64,000 nt of DNA from Nyssa sinensis (Eukaryota > Streptophyta > Magnoliopsida > Cornales > Nyssaceae). The stretch is taken from assembly GCA_008638375.1 (NCBI GenBank), contig CM018035.1, positions 21,558,307 to 21,622,306 of the forward strand, given 5' to 3'. The translations under genes were made by a program, and so were the position numbers. How positions within the stretch are numbered: the first letter of the stretch is position 1; every line of letters begins with the position of its first letter. The notes beneath the pieces were generated by a model. It saw nothing but the letters and a program-made list of their open reading frames with translations. It was not told the DNA's origin and searched no databases. Below, piece after piece: positions 11,919-23,930 of the stretch.

Positions 11919-13567
11919 CAAGCACTCTGCTGCCTTGTTATGCATATGATATATATATGTATCATATAATCTATAAATTCTGAATATCACAAATGAGGTG
12001 GCAGCCTCTCATTAGACCATCACACCCACCAATAGAGCTTCATGCAACACCTCATCACACCTCACCCTATACACCCTAGGTCCATCATCTCTCTAAAAAA
12101 CACATGATAACCTATCCACCAACCAAAACACATGCAACCCCCCAAATAATCTTTATATACATGACTATATATGCATGTATGGAAAATGAAATCAGGATGG
12201 TGTGTGTGTAATCAGAACACTGTGTGACCATGTGTGTGCTCGGGTGGAGAGAGAATGGGCTAAAGAGAGAGATATCTTGCATGCTAGTGTGAGAAACAAT
12301 GTGAATACAAGCTTGTGTGGGCATGTGTGCATGGCCATTTGATGGAACACAGAAGAGGGAACTGGGAAGGGGGCACGACTGGGCTGAGACCACCAAGGGA
12401 CTGAAGAGGCCATACTGAGCCATGGATGAAGAGAGAGGAACCAAGAAGGTAATCTCGAAGATTTCTCTCTCTAAATTTTCTCCCTGTAATAAACTGTTCT
12501 AAAGTATTTTGATTACATGCATGGACTACTGTGACCTTTAGGAACCAGTTTGAATGCATCTAGAAGGTCGGATAAGTCTTGAAAGGCCAAGCCATGAATG
12601 GCCGCCATTAGAGGACCTTAGATTTGGGTTTGGAAAAGGAGAAACTAACTTTGCTTTTGTGCATGTGAGCATATAGGGCATCACTCCAGGATTCCAAAGC
12701 ACTTGGAATGGAGTTAAATGGTCAAGGAATGACCATTATATGGCCGGAAAACCAGAAACGACCATGGCCGAAAAAACTGTTATGGGTCACTGAAACCGTG
12801 GGTTTTTGAGGCTCAAAATAGCCATAAAATGATGCCTAATGTCCCAGGATTTGTTTGATATAAAAACCATAGAAATCAGACGTGAAATCCGTGAGAAAAC
12901 TGTGAAAAAATTAAGTTACAGGACTGCACCGGCGCCGGAGAAGACGCCGACACAATCACCGAAAAAGCGTGCAGGGAATGGGTTTTTTTAAGTGATCGGG
13001 CCGGATCTGGATCGGGTTCGGGTTCGGGTTCGGGTCAGACCCGACCCACCCGCAAACCAGGATGAACCAAACGACAGCGTATGGGTTTTGTTTTAATTGA
13101 TTTTTAAATTGGATTTTGGCTGTTTGGATACGACTGTAAGAAATTGAAATCAAGATATGCGCCTAACCTGAACACGGATAAGAGGGAAATTGGGGATACT
13201 AGGGATATCTTATCCCGGTTTTCAAAAGAGAACTGAACCGGATGGTTTGCTTGATTTTGGACCGGTTCAACTAATGAACCCTAGAACCGGACGGTTCAGA
13301 ACCTTAGTTTTAGAAAATTAGTTTTAAGCCCTAAACTTTCTGAAATTACAGTTAACCCCTAACTGTTTTGAGGAATTGTACTAAGGCCCAGCTTCTGAAG
13401 AAACTTATGCACCTAGGTCCTGAAAAAATTAAATAAATAATAAAATTATTTATTTAATTATTTATTTAATAGGAAAAATTTATCATTTTGCCCTTGGACA
13501 CTAAACGCGCCAAACGAAGTCCGGTTAAAATAAATAAATAGTGTATTTTAACTATTTCAAGCATTCC

Positions 13568-14142
13568 GGACTCAATGGCAGAGTCCGATTTGGGAAATTA
13601 AGTACCAAAAAATACAGACACGTAAGGGGTAAATGACTGTACTGCCCCTGATGATACCCAGGCCCAAATAAAAATAAAAGACAGCCTATTCTGACTATGT
13701 CAGGCATTCTGGACTTAACGGTGAGGTCCCGAAAAAATACAGACATATAAATGCTAAGTGACTGCACTGCCCCTGATAATACCTAGGGCCGATTAAAAAG
13801 AAAAGATAGACTATTTTTATTATGTTAGACACTCCGGACCCAATGGTGAGGTTCGTGAGGTCTAAATAATTTACGAGAAACACAGTTAGATGAATCCGGA
13901 TAATTTCAAATACGTCCTCATGATCAGTTATGTGATCAGATGGACTCTGATGACTACGAAATTTTGTACCTTAACATTTTAAGACGTTCTGGACCCAATG
14001 ACGGGATCCGTTTTGTGAAACGAAGTCTCGAAACATTAAAAATGTGAAACGTCAAAATGATAGTTTTACCCTTAGGCAGTTAAAGGTCAAAGAGGGACAT
14101 AGTCTGACTATTTTGGACACTCTGGACTCAACGGTGGGGTCC
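13568..14142. repeat. Recurrent GGACTC palindrome, five copies
   Basis: A 19-bp imperfect palindrome of form GGACTC-N7-GAGTCC or GGACYC-N6/7-GRGGTCC occurs at 13568, 13711, 13836, 13991 and 14124, 125-155 bp apart. The first copy has perfect 6-bp arms. The surrounding sequence is less conserved than the palindrome. The same series is present in the other long LTRs. Confidence 0.7.
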
Positions 14143-14544
14143 ATACTGACAAACGAAGTACCGAAAATGTGACACGCGTAAAATTACCAAAATGCCTCTA
14201 GCGCTACACGAAGCCCAAATGAAGTCCGATTGGGACGAAACTGATACCGATAGAAGCCCAGACACTCGTGAGACTGTATACGCGATTAAATGACGAATCA
14301 GGGTCAGAATCTCACGAAACATAAAATGACCAAAATACCCCTGAGCATTATAAGTGCAAAGTAGAGACCGAATAAGGGCCGATTTGATCTGATAAATTGA
14401 CATAAACATAATTATGGAAATTGAAGGGCTAAATAAGACTCCGAAACAGTTAACGTGTAAAATGAGAAATGACCGATGTGTCCCGATGATCGAAAGCAAA
14501 TATCAAATGAAGTTCAAAAGATTTGAAACTTCATATATAAGATA

Positions 14545-14900
14545 TATGGGACATTTTGAGGACCACAATAGGGTCCGGGACCAGAATGGCAAAATTACCA
14601 TTTTGCCCCTAGGGTTAAATAAGTACCTGACTGATACCGATTTAAGTCTAAAAAACTTAGAACTTCATATATAGGATATGTAGACTATTATGAAGACCAC
14701 GATAAGGTCCGGGACAAGAATGGTAAAATTATCATTTTGCCCGTACGGTCAAATAAGTACTTAACTTATAACGATCGAAGACTAAAAGACTTAGGAACTC
14801 ATATATAAGCTATATGAGATGATTCTGAGGACCGCGTAGGGTCCCGGGGCAAGAATGACAATTACCATTTTGCCCTTAAGGTTAGATAAGTGATTAACCA
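14545..14900. repeat. 3 x 134-bp tandem units in LTR
   Basis: The marker TTTTGCCC recurs at 14601, 14735 and 14868. Each unit carries a CCACGATAGGGTCCGGGA-like block followed by an AT-rich stretch with TCATATATA. The same three units occur in reverse at 35447-35850. Confidence 0.8.
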
Positions 14901-16311
14901 ATAACGATTAGAGTATAAATGACTTAGATTATAATCCTGATGACTGCTAGGCCTAATTAAAGACTGAAATAAGCCTCAGATGAAACACAATGAAAGGGCG
15001 ATAGACTATTAGGCTATATTAGGTAATCCGATAAATGCCTAAGATGATAAATAAGACATGAATGGTTAGATCCTGATCTGTCTGTGATTGATGATGATTA
15101 TTCAGGATATGCATGGATGTGCCTGAGATGTATCTGGAGGTTATCAGATTTTCCGTAAATGGAGATAAGCGAACAGTTTGTGAGTAACCTCGGACTTCTG
15201 ACTTAGTGTATAAGTTACTATCTAGATATTGTATTTTGATCACTGTACCATTTTGTATGTTATACTATCTGAATGCATATATTTAAATGTATACTTTTTA
15301 TACTATATTACACGTGGCATGATTTTGTCCTGTCATACTCTATTGTTTTGTTCGGTCTGTCTTGTTCCGTTGTAAGGTCTGTCTTGGTTCTGTTTTGCTA
15401 TGTTGCGTCTTATTCGTGGTACCATTCCAGTTTTGAGTGGTATGGCATAAGTAGGCTTGATTATGTGCCTAATAGACATCTTGTTGTCATGCTTTGTTAT
15501 GTTTCGCTTAATACTGATCTGTTCTATTCTTGATTTATTTGCCTATGCACATGATTTGTATATTGGCATCTTGTGTCATTCTGTCTGTTTTGATCAGTTT
15601 GTTCTGTTTAGTCCAGTTCCATTTTATTCTACTTAACTGCATTAAGTGAATTTATAAAACTGCTATTTCAAAAGCAACTGAACTATCCTTGTACTTTGTA
15701 AACAAGAAATGGTTTGAAACCCATGACAGGGAACCTGTGTTACTCACTGGGCTTTTTAAAGCTCACCCTATTATTTAACATTTTTCAGAAACTATCTCCA
15801 TTGGATTAGAAGGCACTATAATATTACGTGGATGAGCCGAATGGCATTCCAAGTAAAGGATCTGATGGCATTGATCAGTAGAGACTGGTATTCGTATGGA
15901 CTGAGTCTGGTCATTCAAGTGAGTGATATGATTTGATTGATGTGACTGATATGCACTAGATATTGATAGATGGCTCATGGTAATGGTACTCTAAAGAGAT
16001 TAGACATGCTCTGTGTTATGTGTCTGATTATAGAAATGCTCTGTGGTTAGAGATATTAGTTGTTCGGTTCCAGACTTGCTCTATGGTACGTACCCTTATG
16101 GTAGACAATTGAGTTGAATTCCCAAGGTGAAAAAAGTTTTAAATTCTGCTGCATCGGACCCTACAGTCGGAATGCAATGCATCGGAAAGTTCAGAAGTTG
16201 CCTTTGGTTGGTCGCGTTGTCGGTTTTAGAAAAAAAAATTTGGCAGGGCAGCTGACTGGCATCACATCCTCGACATCCGCGTAGGGTGGGGTTTGGGGAT
16301 GTGATAAACTG

Positions 16312-16612
16312 GGCCTCGCTAAAATCGACCATTAGCGACGCACCTTTTGTGCGTCGCTAATGGTGACTTTTATCAATGGACAATGTGTGTCGCTAATAGT
16401 GGTTTTCAGCGACGCACACTGCATCCTTGTGTAGTTTTTGCGACGCGCGTACCCAATTATTAGCGACGCCCTTTGTGCGTCGCTAAAGGGCACCATTAGC
16501 GACGCACAAAGGTATGTGCGTCGCTAATAGTATTAGCGACGCCATTACTTGCGATGCTTTAGTGACGCAAAAGACCACTTTTAGCGACGCACGCGTGCGT
16601 CGCTAATACTGC
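16312..16612. repeat. CACTA right subterminal repeat array, outer part
   Basis: About fourteen GCGACGC/GCGTCGC motifs or close variants lie in both orientations, many as ATTAGCGACGC. This is the outer continuation of 11336-11425 and mirrors the left array. Confidence 0.92.
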
Positions 16613-16626
16613 CATTTCTTATAGTG
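16613..16626 (-). repeat. CACTA right terminal inverted repeat
   Basis: The complement reads CACTATAAGAAATG and is followed on the plus strand by the TGA target duplication at 16627-16629. Confidence 0.9.
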
Positions 16627-18135
16627 TGAGATAATATCAGTTTACTCGATATTCTATAGATTTTTATCCCAAGTACAATATCGGCAACACCTAAGTCTTT
16701 CGTGTCAAACTTATTGTTTAACAATTTCTTGGTAGCTTTAATGACATCATTATTATTACCCATAATGAGCATATCATCAACATAGAGACAAAAAATGACA
16801 TAGCCATTTTTTGTGTTCTTGACAAATACACATTTGTCAAATTCATTGATCTTGAACCCATTTGACATCATTATATTGTCAAATGTCTTATGCCACTACT
16901 TTGGTGCTTGTTTTAGTCCATAAAGAGATTTAACAAGCCGACAAACTTTCTTTTCTTGACCTGGAACATTAAACCCTTCTGGTTGTTCTATGTATATTTC
17001 TTAATCTAATTCACCATTTAAGAAAGTTGTCTTTACATCCATTTGATATATCTCAAGATTGTGTATAGTTGCAATAACAATTAACATTCAAATGAATGAT
17101 ATCCTTATAATAGATGAATTTGTATCAAAATAGTCCAAACCTTATTTTTTCTTGTATCATTTGATAACAAGTCTGACCTTGTACTTTTTAATAGATCCGT
17201 CTCCTTTCATTTTCTTATTGAATATCCATTTATATCCAAAAGGTTTTGAACTTGGTCGAAGATCCACTAATTCCCACGTATGATTTTGTAGAATGGATTC
17301 TACTTCATTGTTTATAGCCTTGTTCCAATAAGGAGTTTCAGGACTCGACATTACTTCTTTAAAGCTTTAAGTCTCATCTTCTAACAAATACGTTAGAAAG
17401 TCTGGACCAAAAGATTTTGATGTTCTAGCCCTTTTGCTGCGTCTAGGTTTATCATTATCTTGTTGGTCTTGACTGCTGCCTACTGCAATGTTATGAGTTC
17501 TTTTAATTGAACTCAACTCCTATGTTGATTTGTAAGGAAACACATGTTCAAAGAGCGATGCATTCCTTGACTTAATAATAGTATTAACATGTATATCGAG
17601 AATTTTTTATTTATGAATCAGAAATCAATATGCACTACCATTATAAGCATACCTTATGAAAACTTAATCAACAGTTTTTGGTCTTTTTAGGTAACGGAAC
17701 CGCCGCTTTAGCCAAACACCCCCACACTTTTAACTATTTGTAAAAAGGCCTTCGACCTTTCCATAACTCGTATGGGTATTTATTGGTTTTCTTTTAAGGT
17801 ATTCAATTGAGAATATAGTTTGTGAAAAGAATTACTCCCCCCCACAAATTTTGAGCTAGTCTAGAACTTAATAATAGCATATTCATCATTTCTTTTAAAC
17901 TTCTATTTTTTCGTTTAGCAATCCCATTTTATTGTGGTGAATAGGGTGCAGTTATTTGGTGTATAATACTATATTGTGAATAGAATTCACCAAAAGATGC
18001 TTCATATTCACCACCTCTATCACTTCTTAATATCTTGATTTTCTTATCAACTTGATTATCAACCTCATTCTTGTAATGCTTAAACATTTTCAATGCCTCA
18101 GCTTTACTTCTCAACAAGAAAACATAACAATATCT
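16627..18135 (-). pseudogene. Copia pol, integrase core and reverse transcriptase
   Basis: Read on the minus strand from 18135, [20 protein letters not shown] is followed by KKIKILRSDRGGEY, the integrase core with the second catalytic Asp in RSDRGGEY, and then ITAPYSPQ. Further on, ETPYWNKAINNEVESILQNHTWELV and FGYKWIFNKK mark the start of reverse transcriptase. LYVDDMLIMG near 16790-16760 is the copia YVDD active site, and LGVADIVLGIKI lies near the CACTA border. There are several stops (the first after YSPQ) and frameshifts. The HHCC zinc finger of integrase and the protease are missing because of a deletion at about 18133. The frame resumes at 4271 beyond the CACTA. Confidence 0.88.
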
Positions 18136-18721
18136 TGTACTTTAGGTAACTCTTGAATTCTTTCCAAGAAAGCGGCAACTTTTCAATGATCGCATCCACT
18201 TGGAAGGATTCACTTAGGGACATGCCTTCTACAAAAATGCCATGCAAGGTAACCTGAAGATCTTGAACTTGATTAATCACCTTCTTAGAGTCAATCATTT
18301 TTTAGTTTAAGAATCTACCCACCACAAACTTCTTCATGCCAACATCTTCCATTTTGTACTTTTTGTCAAGAGAGTTCCATAATTCCCTTATAGTCTTGAT
18401 TGGACTGTACACATTATATAATGTGTTATCCAAGCCATTAAGGACATAGTTTCGGCAAAGGAAGTCAGCATGCTTCCAAGCATTGACTGTAGAAACCACT
18501 TACTTATCAGTCTCATTCTCCCTCAGCATAGACGCATTTTCATGAAGGAGTCGACTCAAATTCAGAGTAGTGAGATAAAACAACATCTTTTGCTACCATC
18601 TCTTGAAATCAGTCCCATTGAATTTCTTTAGTTTCTTATTATGGTTCATAGGAACCGGGGCTACAACAGGTGCAGGCGCCACAACAACAATAGTAAGATT
18701 TGGGGTTGTTTCAGTTTCCAT
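18133..18721 (-). pseudogene. Copia gag, N-terminal part
   Basis: The minus-strand ATG at 18721-18719 begins METETTPNLTIVVVAP. It is followed by KKFNGTDFKRWQQKMLFYLT, a hallmark of copia gag of the TNT1/Tork type, then [18 protein letters not shown] and [19 protein letters not shown]. The last gag residues, EFKSYLKYK, run straight into integrase sequence. A stop at about 18501-18499 lies where Gln would fit (DK-stop-VVSTV, CAA to TAA). Gag's zinc knuckle is lost with the deletion. The product would have formed virus-like particles in the cytoplasm; this copy cannot. Confidence 0.85.
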
Positions 18722-19199
18722 TTAATAACTACAGTACAATTTTTTTTCATGGATTAAAAATTTGTAAAACAAAAGTATAGTATTTTAAACAAAAATTCTA
18801 TAGTAAAAAATATTATTGACTAAAATAGAAAATAAACCATCTGTAAAAGTAAAACTGATTTGAGGTATATAATCTGTCTTAAGATTGTTAGAAACTCTAT
18901 TATGAAAAAGATCAGCTTTATCTTTAACAGAATAACTAGTTTGAATAAAAAAAACTGTAAATGATTTTCTGTAAAAAAGAAACAAAATAGAAATACGTTT
19001 CTATAAGATATAGACAACCAATTACAGAGAACATAAGACTATTTCTATTCCAAATTTTGTAAACAGAATTATAAATTCCAAAATTAGAATTTAAAAGAAA
19101 TAGTAAAAGGTTACTAATTGTAACTAGTTTTTAGAAAAACCAAAACAGAAATAAAACTAGAAGAACTTACTATTTTTCTACAAAGAACAAACCAGGTCT
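18722..19199. other. Copia leader region, no gene
   Basis: AT-rich DNA between the gag start and the LTR. A primer site complementary to initiator tRNA-Met (GCTCTGATACCA on the plus strand) is expected near here but is not found, consistent with the decay of the element. Confidence 0.4.
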
Positions 19200-20120
19200 A
19201 GTGTTTTACACTATGTCTTTAAGATAGATTACACCCTCGTATTTGATGCTTACTAGTTGAATGGACGTCTGCCTCCTAGGATGAAGTAGTCTCACACAGA
19301 GAAGAAGCACTGTAGACTCAGTGTACAATGAACCAGACTTATGTTTCAAACTTTCTCAAACAAAACGTATGGACGCACAGAAAATGTTAATGAATTCAAT
19401 GAATGTATTTAGGTGCATAGGTGGTGTTTATATAAAGCATCCGTGTCTGTTTGGTATAGACACGAAGGCTAACAGTCACAGTAGTTCAACGAACAGTCGT
19501 AGGAAAAAAGACGATTCAGTCAAAATTCAAACCAAAGGTTTAATCACAAAACGACGTCGTTTTGGATTTAAACCAAAACCAAATGCAATCGCAAAACGAT
19601 AGCGTTGGATTTAATTAACCCGGTAACTAAATGACAACATTTTGGATTGTCTCTAACAGTAACATAAACAATCCTAAAAAGATATATACATAGCGGCCCA
19701 AGGCCCAAACCAACCCGATTCGGTGCGAGGCGGCAGCGGCGCTCACGTGCGTGTGTGGTGAACCAAGCAAATGCTAAGTCCTCCCCCTTTCACAAAACTT
19801 AGGTGCCCCTAAGGGCGGGCCCAAACATTTCTTCAAGATAATTGTATATATACTCTTTAAAAGCCTTGTACACATCCTATGTGGGATACAAGTTTTTTTA
19901 CAAGTTTTAAGCTTTTGTTACCATTTTTAAGTGGTGATATTTGGAGACAATTTCTCATTCACTCCTTAGTGGTTTTGAGCAACCTAATACATTATCTTAA
20001 TCTCTTCATGGAGGAGAATACATTTCCATATGGACCCACTAAAATTAATGTGTGGGACCCACTTTAATTTTAACTCAAAAATAGTTAATTATTATACTAA
20101 AAAACCCACTTTTCCTAACA
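19200..20120 (-). repeat. Copia 5' LTR, antisense (approximate)
   Basis: On the minus strand the LTR starts TGTTAGGAAAAGTGGG at 20120, a typical start for this kind of copia LTR, and contains a TATA-like box near 19430. The other end, near 19200, is estimated from the position of the leader. The flank begins AATGT at 20121. I could not find the matching LTR on the left side. Confidence 0.5.
19427..19436 (-). promoter_or_regulatory. Possible TATA box of the copia LTR
   Basis: TTTATATAAA lies within the inferred LTR, roughly 700 bp upstream of the gag ATG on the minus strand. It is palindromic, and AT-rich DNA is common here, so this is only a candidate. Confidence 0.3.
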
Positions 20121-20395
20121 AATGTGACAAATAAATAATGTATTCAAGAATTTTCTTAGGCCAGACCAACATGTTGAGTCATTTTCTTTCTTTTTATTTT
20201 TTTGTTTTCTTTCCAAAAAGTCTGACTAGTATTTATGGAAAAAAAATGAGCGTACATTATTGAACAAAAGAGGCAAAGACTAATAAAGCCAATGGTCGTC
20301 GTTGATTTTGACCATGGAGAAGATTCAGTGCAAGAAGTATTGAGGCAAGATATATATATTTTTTTGTATCCATGTTTGCCCTCAAAATTTAATAA
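20121..20395. repeat. Diverged 280-bp direct repeat, copy 1
   Basis: It shares with 22640-22920, in order, ATGACAAATAA-like, TTCAAGAATTTTC, TTTGTTTTCTTTCC, GAGGCAAAGACTA, CCAATGGTCGTCGTT, ATTTTGACCAT, GAGAAGATTCA and AGAAGTATTGAGG. It begins exactly where the copia LTR ends, so the copia insertion may have interrupted a longer repeat. Confidence 0.75.
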
Positions 20396-21950
20396 ATGAG
20401 TTCAAGCAAGTCCAATGATTATTCAATTTAAAAAAAAAAAAGAAGTGAGAAGGAGGATGATAATAGATTATCTTCTTAATGAATTTTCTCTCAACTTGCA
20501 AATTATCTTCTTAAGCAAGTCCTATGATTATTCAATTTTTTTCTACTCAACTCCGGTCACAAAGTGGCAGTAGCTTGAAAGAAGCCTGGTCTCCAAAATA
20601 TTACTTCTCTGGGTTTTCGTGAATGAGCCGAGGAAAAACACATACTAAGTGATAAATTGCATGTATCCCAACTCCCACACCTATCACCTAAAACAAAAAC
20701 ACCATGCTTTTTATTTAGCATAGCTTACGAGTAATAAATACTAACCTTTAATTATATTTTTTTTATATGATTAAAATATTTTTATATATTACACTCATCT
20801 TTTTTATATTTTCATTAATTACAATTGAAGTCTTTATAAGTTGTTCTTTAATTACAAAAACATTGCATTTTCCTATTGATGTTGAATTTAATATTATTCT
20901 CCCGCAGATAGTATTATGGCCGTCTCTAACACCATAATAACATGGAATAATGAAACTGGAGTAATATATCTCTAAGACTATTCATATTTCTGGCAATGGT
21001 GCAACCACTTTGGATATGTGAAATTTAGGCTACATTGGTTATCAAATACATTTTTTAAATTATTTTCTCATTTTCTTAGAAACGGAATAATTGTATCAAA
21101 CATGTTTTATGTCTTTGTTTCTTTAAAAATATAAACAAAAAATCAGTAAAATTAAAATCAGAAAACGTTACCAAATGCAACAGTCTTTAATAAAGTTATC
21201 TAAAAACAATGTTACTAATTAATTTAACTAATATTCTAAATGATGGTTTAGATTGGAAAGCGTTTCCATTCAAAGTTGATTATAGAAAGGTACATGACTA
21301 TATTTTTGTTTTCAATTAATGAGTTGAGCTGATTTGGGACCAAAGGACCTACTCAACATTCATCCATTAAACTTAGCAAAAACTACTAAAATGTCTCTAA
21401 AATATAATTTTTAATTTTAAAAGTTTATGACAAATTTTTTCTATTTAAAAATGATCTGTAGAACAAAATTTTATAACAAAAAAAAAATTTAATTATTAAC
21501 TTTCATCTTAACACCGTTAAAAAAATATTACTAATTATACTAAAATAATATTCAAGATACATTTAGAAAAAACATATATAAAATAAATTCTTAAATTCAA
21601 AAAAACCATAGCATTTTAAAAAATGAAAATTTCTTTTTTCCGGCCTTCAGATAAATAAAAAATATTATATATTTTTTATTAAAAAATTTATTTTATGAAC
21701 TATTTAATATTTTTAAAAATATATCTTAAAAATTATTTTAGTTTAATTAATAATATTTTTTTAATAATATAGAAATAAAAGTTTACAGTTAATACTTTTT
21801 CGTTATAAAATTTTTTTCTTTGAATTTTTTAGACAAAAGAAATCATCTTTGAATGGAAACGACTAAACAAAAATTTCTAAACAACTCACCATAAGTTTAT
21901 GGCGTCCTTTTTATATGAAAAACTTTTGACCCCACAATCACTCGTTAGAG

Positions 21951-22005
<55 letters not shown>
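21951..22005. repeat. AT dinucleotide microsatellite
   Basis: An uninterrupted AT run of about 50 bp, likely length-polymorphic. Confidence 0.95.
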
Positions 22006-22011
<6 letters not shown>

Positions 22012-22639
22012 AATTACCTCACCCAATTATTGCTGACTGTACGGAATAAGTTTAATTTCTTAAAATCATGCCGTCCATCATCTAATAAAAAATATAAATT
22101 TGAGAGATTAAAAAATGTATTAATTATTAAATTATTTCATATTTTTGTTAACTAATAAATGTATTTTTATATATAAATAATTTTTTGATACAAAATAAAA
22201 TATTATATGTAATTTTTCATAAAAACAAAAATTGTATAATACTCAATTTAAAGCATAAAAAACTCTAAATGTCTTTTTCAAGCAAAAGATTTATATTTCC
22301 TAATATCATATTTTTTTTGTTTTACTTACAATACTTTTGACTAGAATTATATTGAATTAATAAATATAATTAGTAAGATATGTCGTACATGAGATATTTA
22401 TAATTACATATATAACTATTTTATCTATATAATAATTAATATTATAAAGAATTATTTTTTGAAAAAAAATATTAATTATTAAATATCAACCATAAAACCA
22501 AATTAATTTTTTAAAAATTTATTAAATATTAAAAATTATTAATTTATTAAATACTAATTATAAGATGGTCTGCTGTATATTACAACATATCATACATAAT
22601 TTCTGCCTAAATTTTGCTAGAGGTTTAACCCTCACTTCG

Positions 22640-22920
22640 GACAATATGACAAATAACCCATTCAAGAATTTTCCTGCTTAGCTCCAAATCAACTTGTTGA
22701 ATCGGTTGTGTTAGGTTTTTTTTTTTTTGTTTTCTTTCCAGAAAGTCCGTATCTATAAAGAAAAAATGAGAGTACGTTATTCACCAAAGAGGCAAAGACT
22801 AAAAACCCAATGGTCGTCGTTCATTTTGACCATAGAGAAGATTCAATGAGAGAAGTATTGAGGACTCATGATATTTTTATTTATTTTTGGGTGGCCCCAT
22901 GTTTTCTCTCAAATTGATGT
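22640..22920. repeat. Diverged 280-bp direct repeat, copy 2
   Basis: Partner of 20121-20395 at an offset of about 2.5 kb in the same orientation. The best conserved core is GAGGCAAAGACTA through AGAAGTATTGAGG, about 90 bp; both flanks are more diverged. This could be duplicated promoter DNA or an old interspersed repeat. I see no gene downstream of either copy. Confidence 0.75.
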
Positions 22921-23559
22921 AAATTTAGTATTTGTTTGACTGTGTTGAAAAAAAAAAAAAGAGTATAATTTGAGTTAAGTTACGATTTAAATAATTAGAT
23001 GTGCAAAAAGTATTATTTGAATTAATTTATTTAGTATTTAATAAGTATTTAAATGATATTATAGTGTACCCTAAAAATTTATGAGCCAGAGGCTAAGTTC
23101 ATGTGTGAGTTGTTTTTATTTTTATAAGACATTTGTTTTCAAGGAAATAAATATTCACATAATCTAACCCGTCCACGTAAAATTCCTCTTGCGACAATCA
23201 ACATTCATTGTGATAAAGATTTTTATTTTTCAAAGTTTTACAACTTACAATATATAAATTTATTTTTTTATAAACTTTATAAATTTAGATTCCAAAAATC
23301 GAGAACTATTAAATAAGATCCATACTATATTGAAATTCTATAAAACAAATTAGAAATTTTGGACAGCGAAATTTCATTCTTGATGTGTAGAGAACATATT
23401 ACTACTGTCGTTACTAATACTTGATACATTCATTAGCATAATGACTGGGTTTTTGTTTAAGGTTTAAAATTCTGTGACTTTAGATATATTACATGCTACT
23501 GCATGTTTATCAAATGGCGTCTCTTTGTAAACAAATTTTACTTGGGACAAAGAAGTTTT

Positions 23560-23930
23560 ATTTTACTTGAAATTGATTTTATTAAAAACACAAAAAATGA
23601 GAATTCACAATTTCTTTAATATTGGGAATTAAATTAAAGCTAGTTTTTTAAAATAATAAAATTTCTATGATTCTGATAAAAATAGTCAAATTTCTCTATT
23701 TATTAGTAAGTTTATGGAGCTCAATTGAAATTTATTCTGATTAAAATGGTGAAATTTCACTGTTTCTCAATAATGAACTCAATTGAAACTGATTTTGATG
23801 AAAATAAGAAAGTTTAGCTATTTCTTTAATACTTCAACTAAATTGACATTGATTTGATTAAAACAGGAAAATTTCACTAAACTAATTTGAAAGTGATTTG
23901 AACAAGAAATTTCTCTAATTGTTTTCTATA
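23560..23930. repeat. Degenerate tandem repeat, about 5 units
   Basis: Variants of TCAATTGAAACTGATTTTGA followed by AAAAYRGGAAAATTTCACTATTTCT-like sequence recur at intervals of roughly 50-60 bp. The copies are strongly diverged, so unit borders are approximate. Confidence 0.55.

Larger units (their letters stand above)
11431..16306 (+). mobile_element. Solo LTR (4.88 kb), Ty3/gypsy-like, type A, in the CACTA
   Basis: It starts TGTAACACC and ends GGGGATGTGATA, where the expected final CA has become TA. The 5-bp target duplication AACTG is perfect (11426-11430 and 16307-16311). It aligns in reverse with the solo LTR at 34011-38766: both share a GGCCGCCATTAGAGG block (12600 region), a GGCCGGAAAACCAGAAACG block (12741 region), three 134-bp units and a series of GGACTC-type palindromes. 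No internal retroelement genes are present, so LTR-LTR recombination probably removed them. The similarity of its modules to the 44948 LTR suggests a Tekay-like chromovirus parent. Confidence 0.92.
4272..16626 (+). mobile_element. CACTA (En/Spm-type) DNA transposon, non-autonomous
   Basis: The left end begins CACTACAAGAAAAT and the right end is the complement of CACTATAAGAAAT, giving CACTA-class terminal inverted repeats. The flanking trinucleotides are TGA (4269-4271) and TGA (16627-16629), the 3-bp target duplication expected of this superfamily. Arrays of GCGACGC/GCGTCGC subterminal motifs lie just inside both ends. Inside are a decayed Transposase_24-like gene (7345-8852), a 161-bp tandem array (8918-10880) and a later 4.9-kb solo LTR (11431-16306). 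Without that LTR the element is about 7.5 kb. I saw no Transposase_21 (TNPD-like) catalytic gene, so movement would have depended on another copy. Orientation is taken from the gene. Confidence 0.93.
2984..20120 (-). mobile_element. Ty1/copia retrotransposon, antisense, split by a CACTA
   Basis: Read on the minus strand, the order is LTR-like end (from 20120), gag (18721), integrase core, reverse transcriptase, then, after the 12.35-kb CACTA insertion, the rest of reverse transcriptase and RNase H (4271 down to about 3470). This is the Ty1/copia order, with integrase before reverse transcriptase. The protein resembles TNT1/Tork-type elements by motif. It is dead: a deletion fuses gag to integrase near 18133, and stops and frameshifts are frequent. 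The right end is supported by a TGTTAGG start at 20120. The left end near 2984 is only approximate, because no 3' LTR matching the right-hand one was found. Confidence 0.75.

Noticed and set aside
12956..13153. GGTTCG-rich tract as a telomere-like or coding repeat
   Set aside because: It is a short TCGGGT run of a few units inside the LTR, of the kind seen as GGGTCGGG words in the other LTRs; not telomeric and not conserved as a frame.
14128..14499. 123-codon minus-strand frame in the solo LTR
   Set aside because: It lies within the palindrome series; the related LTR at 34011 does not keep it as one frame with the same sequence, and it has no domain.
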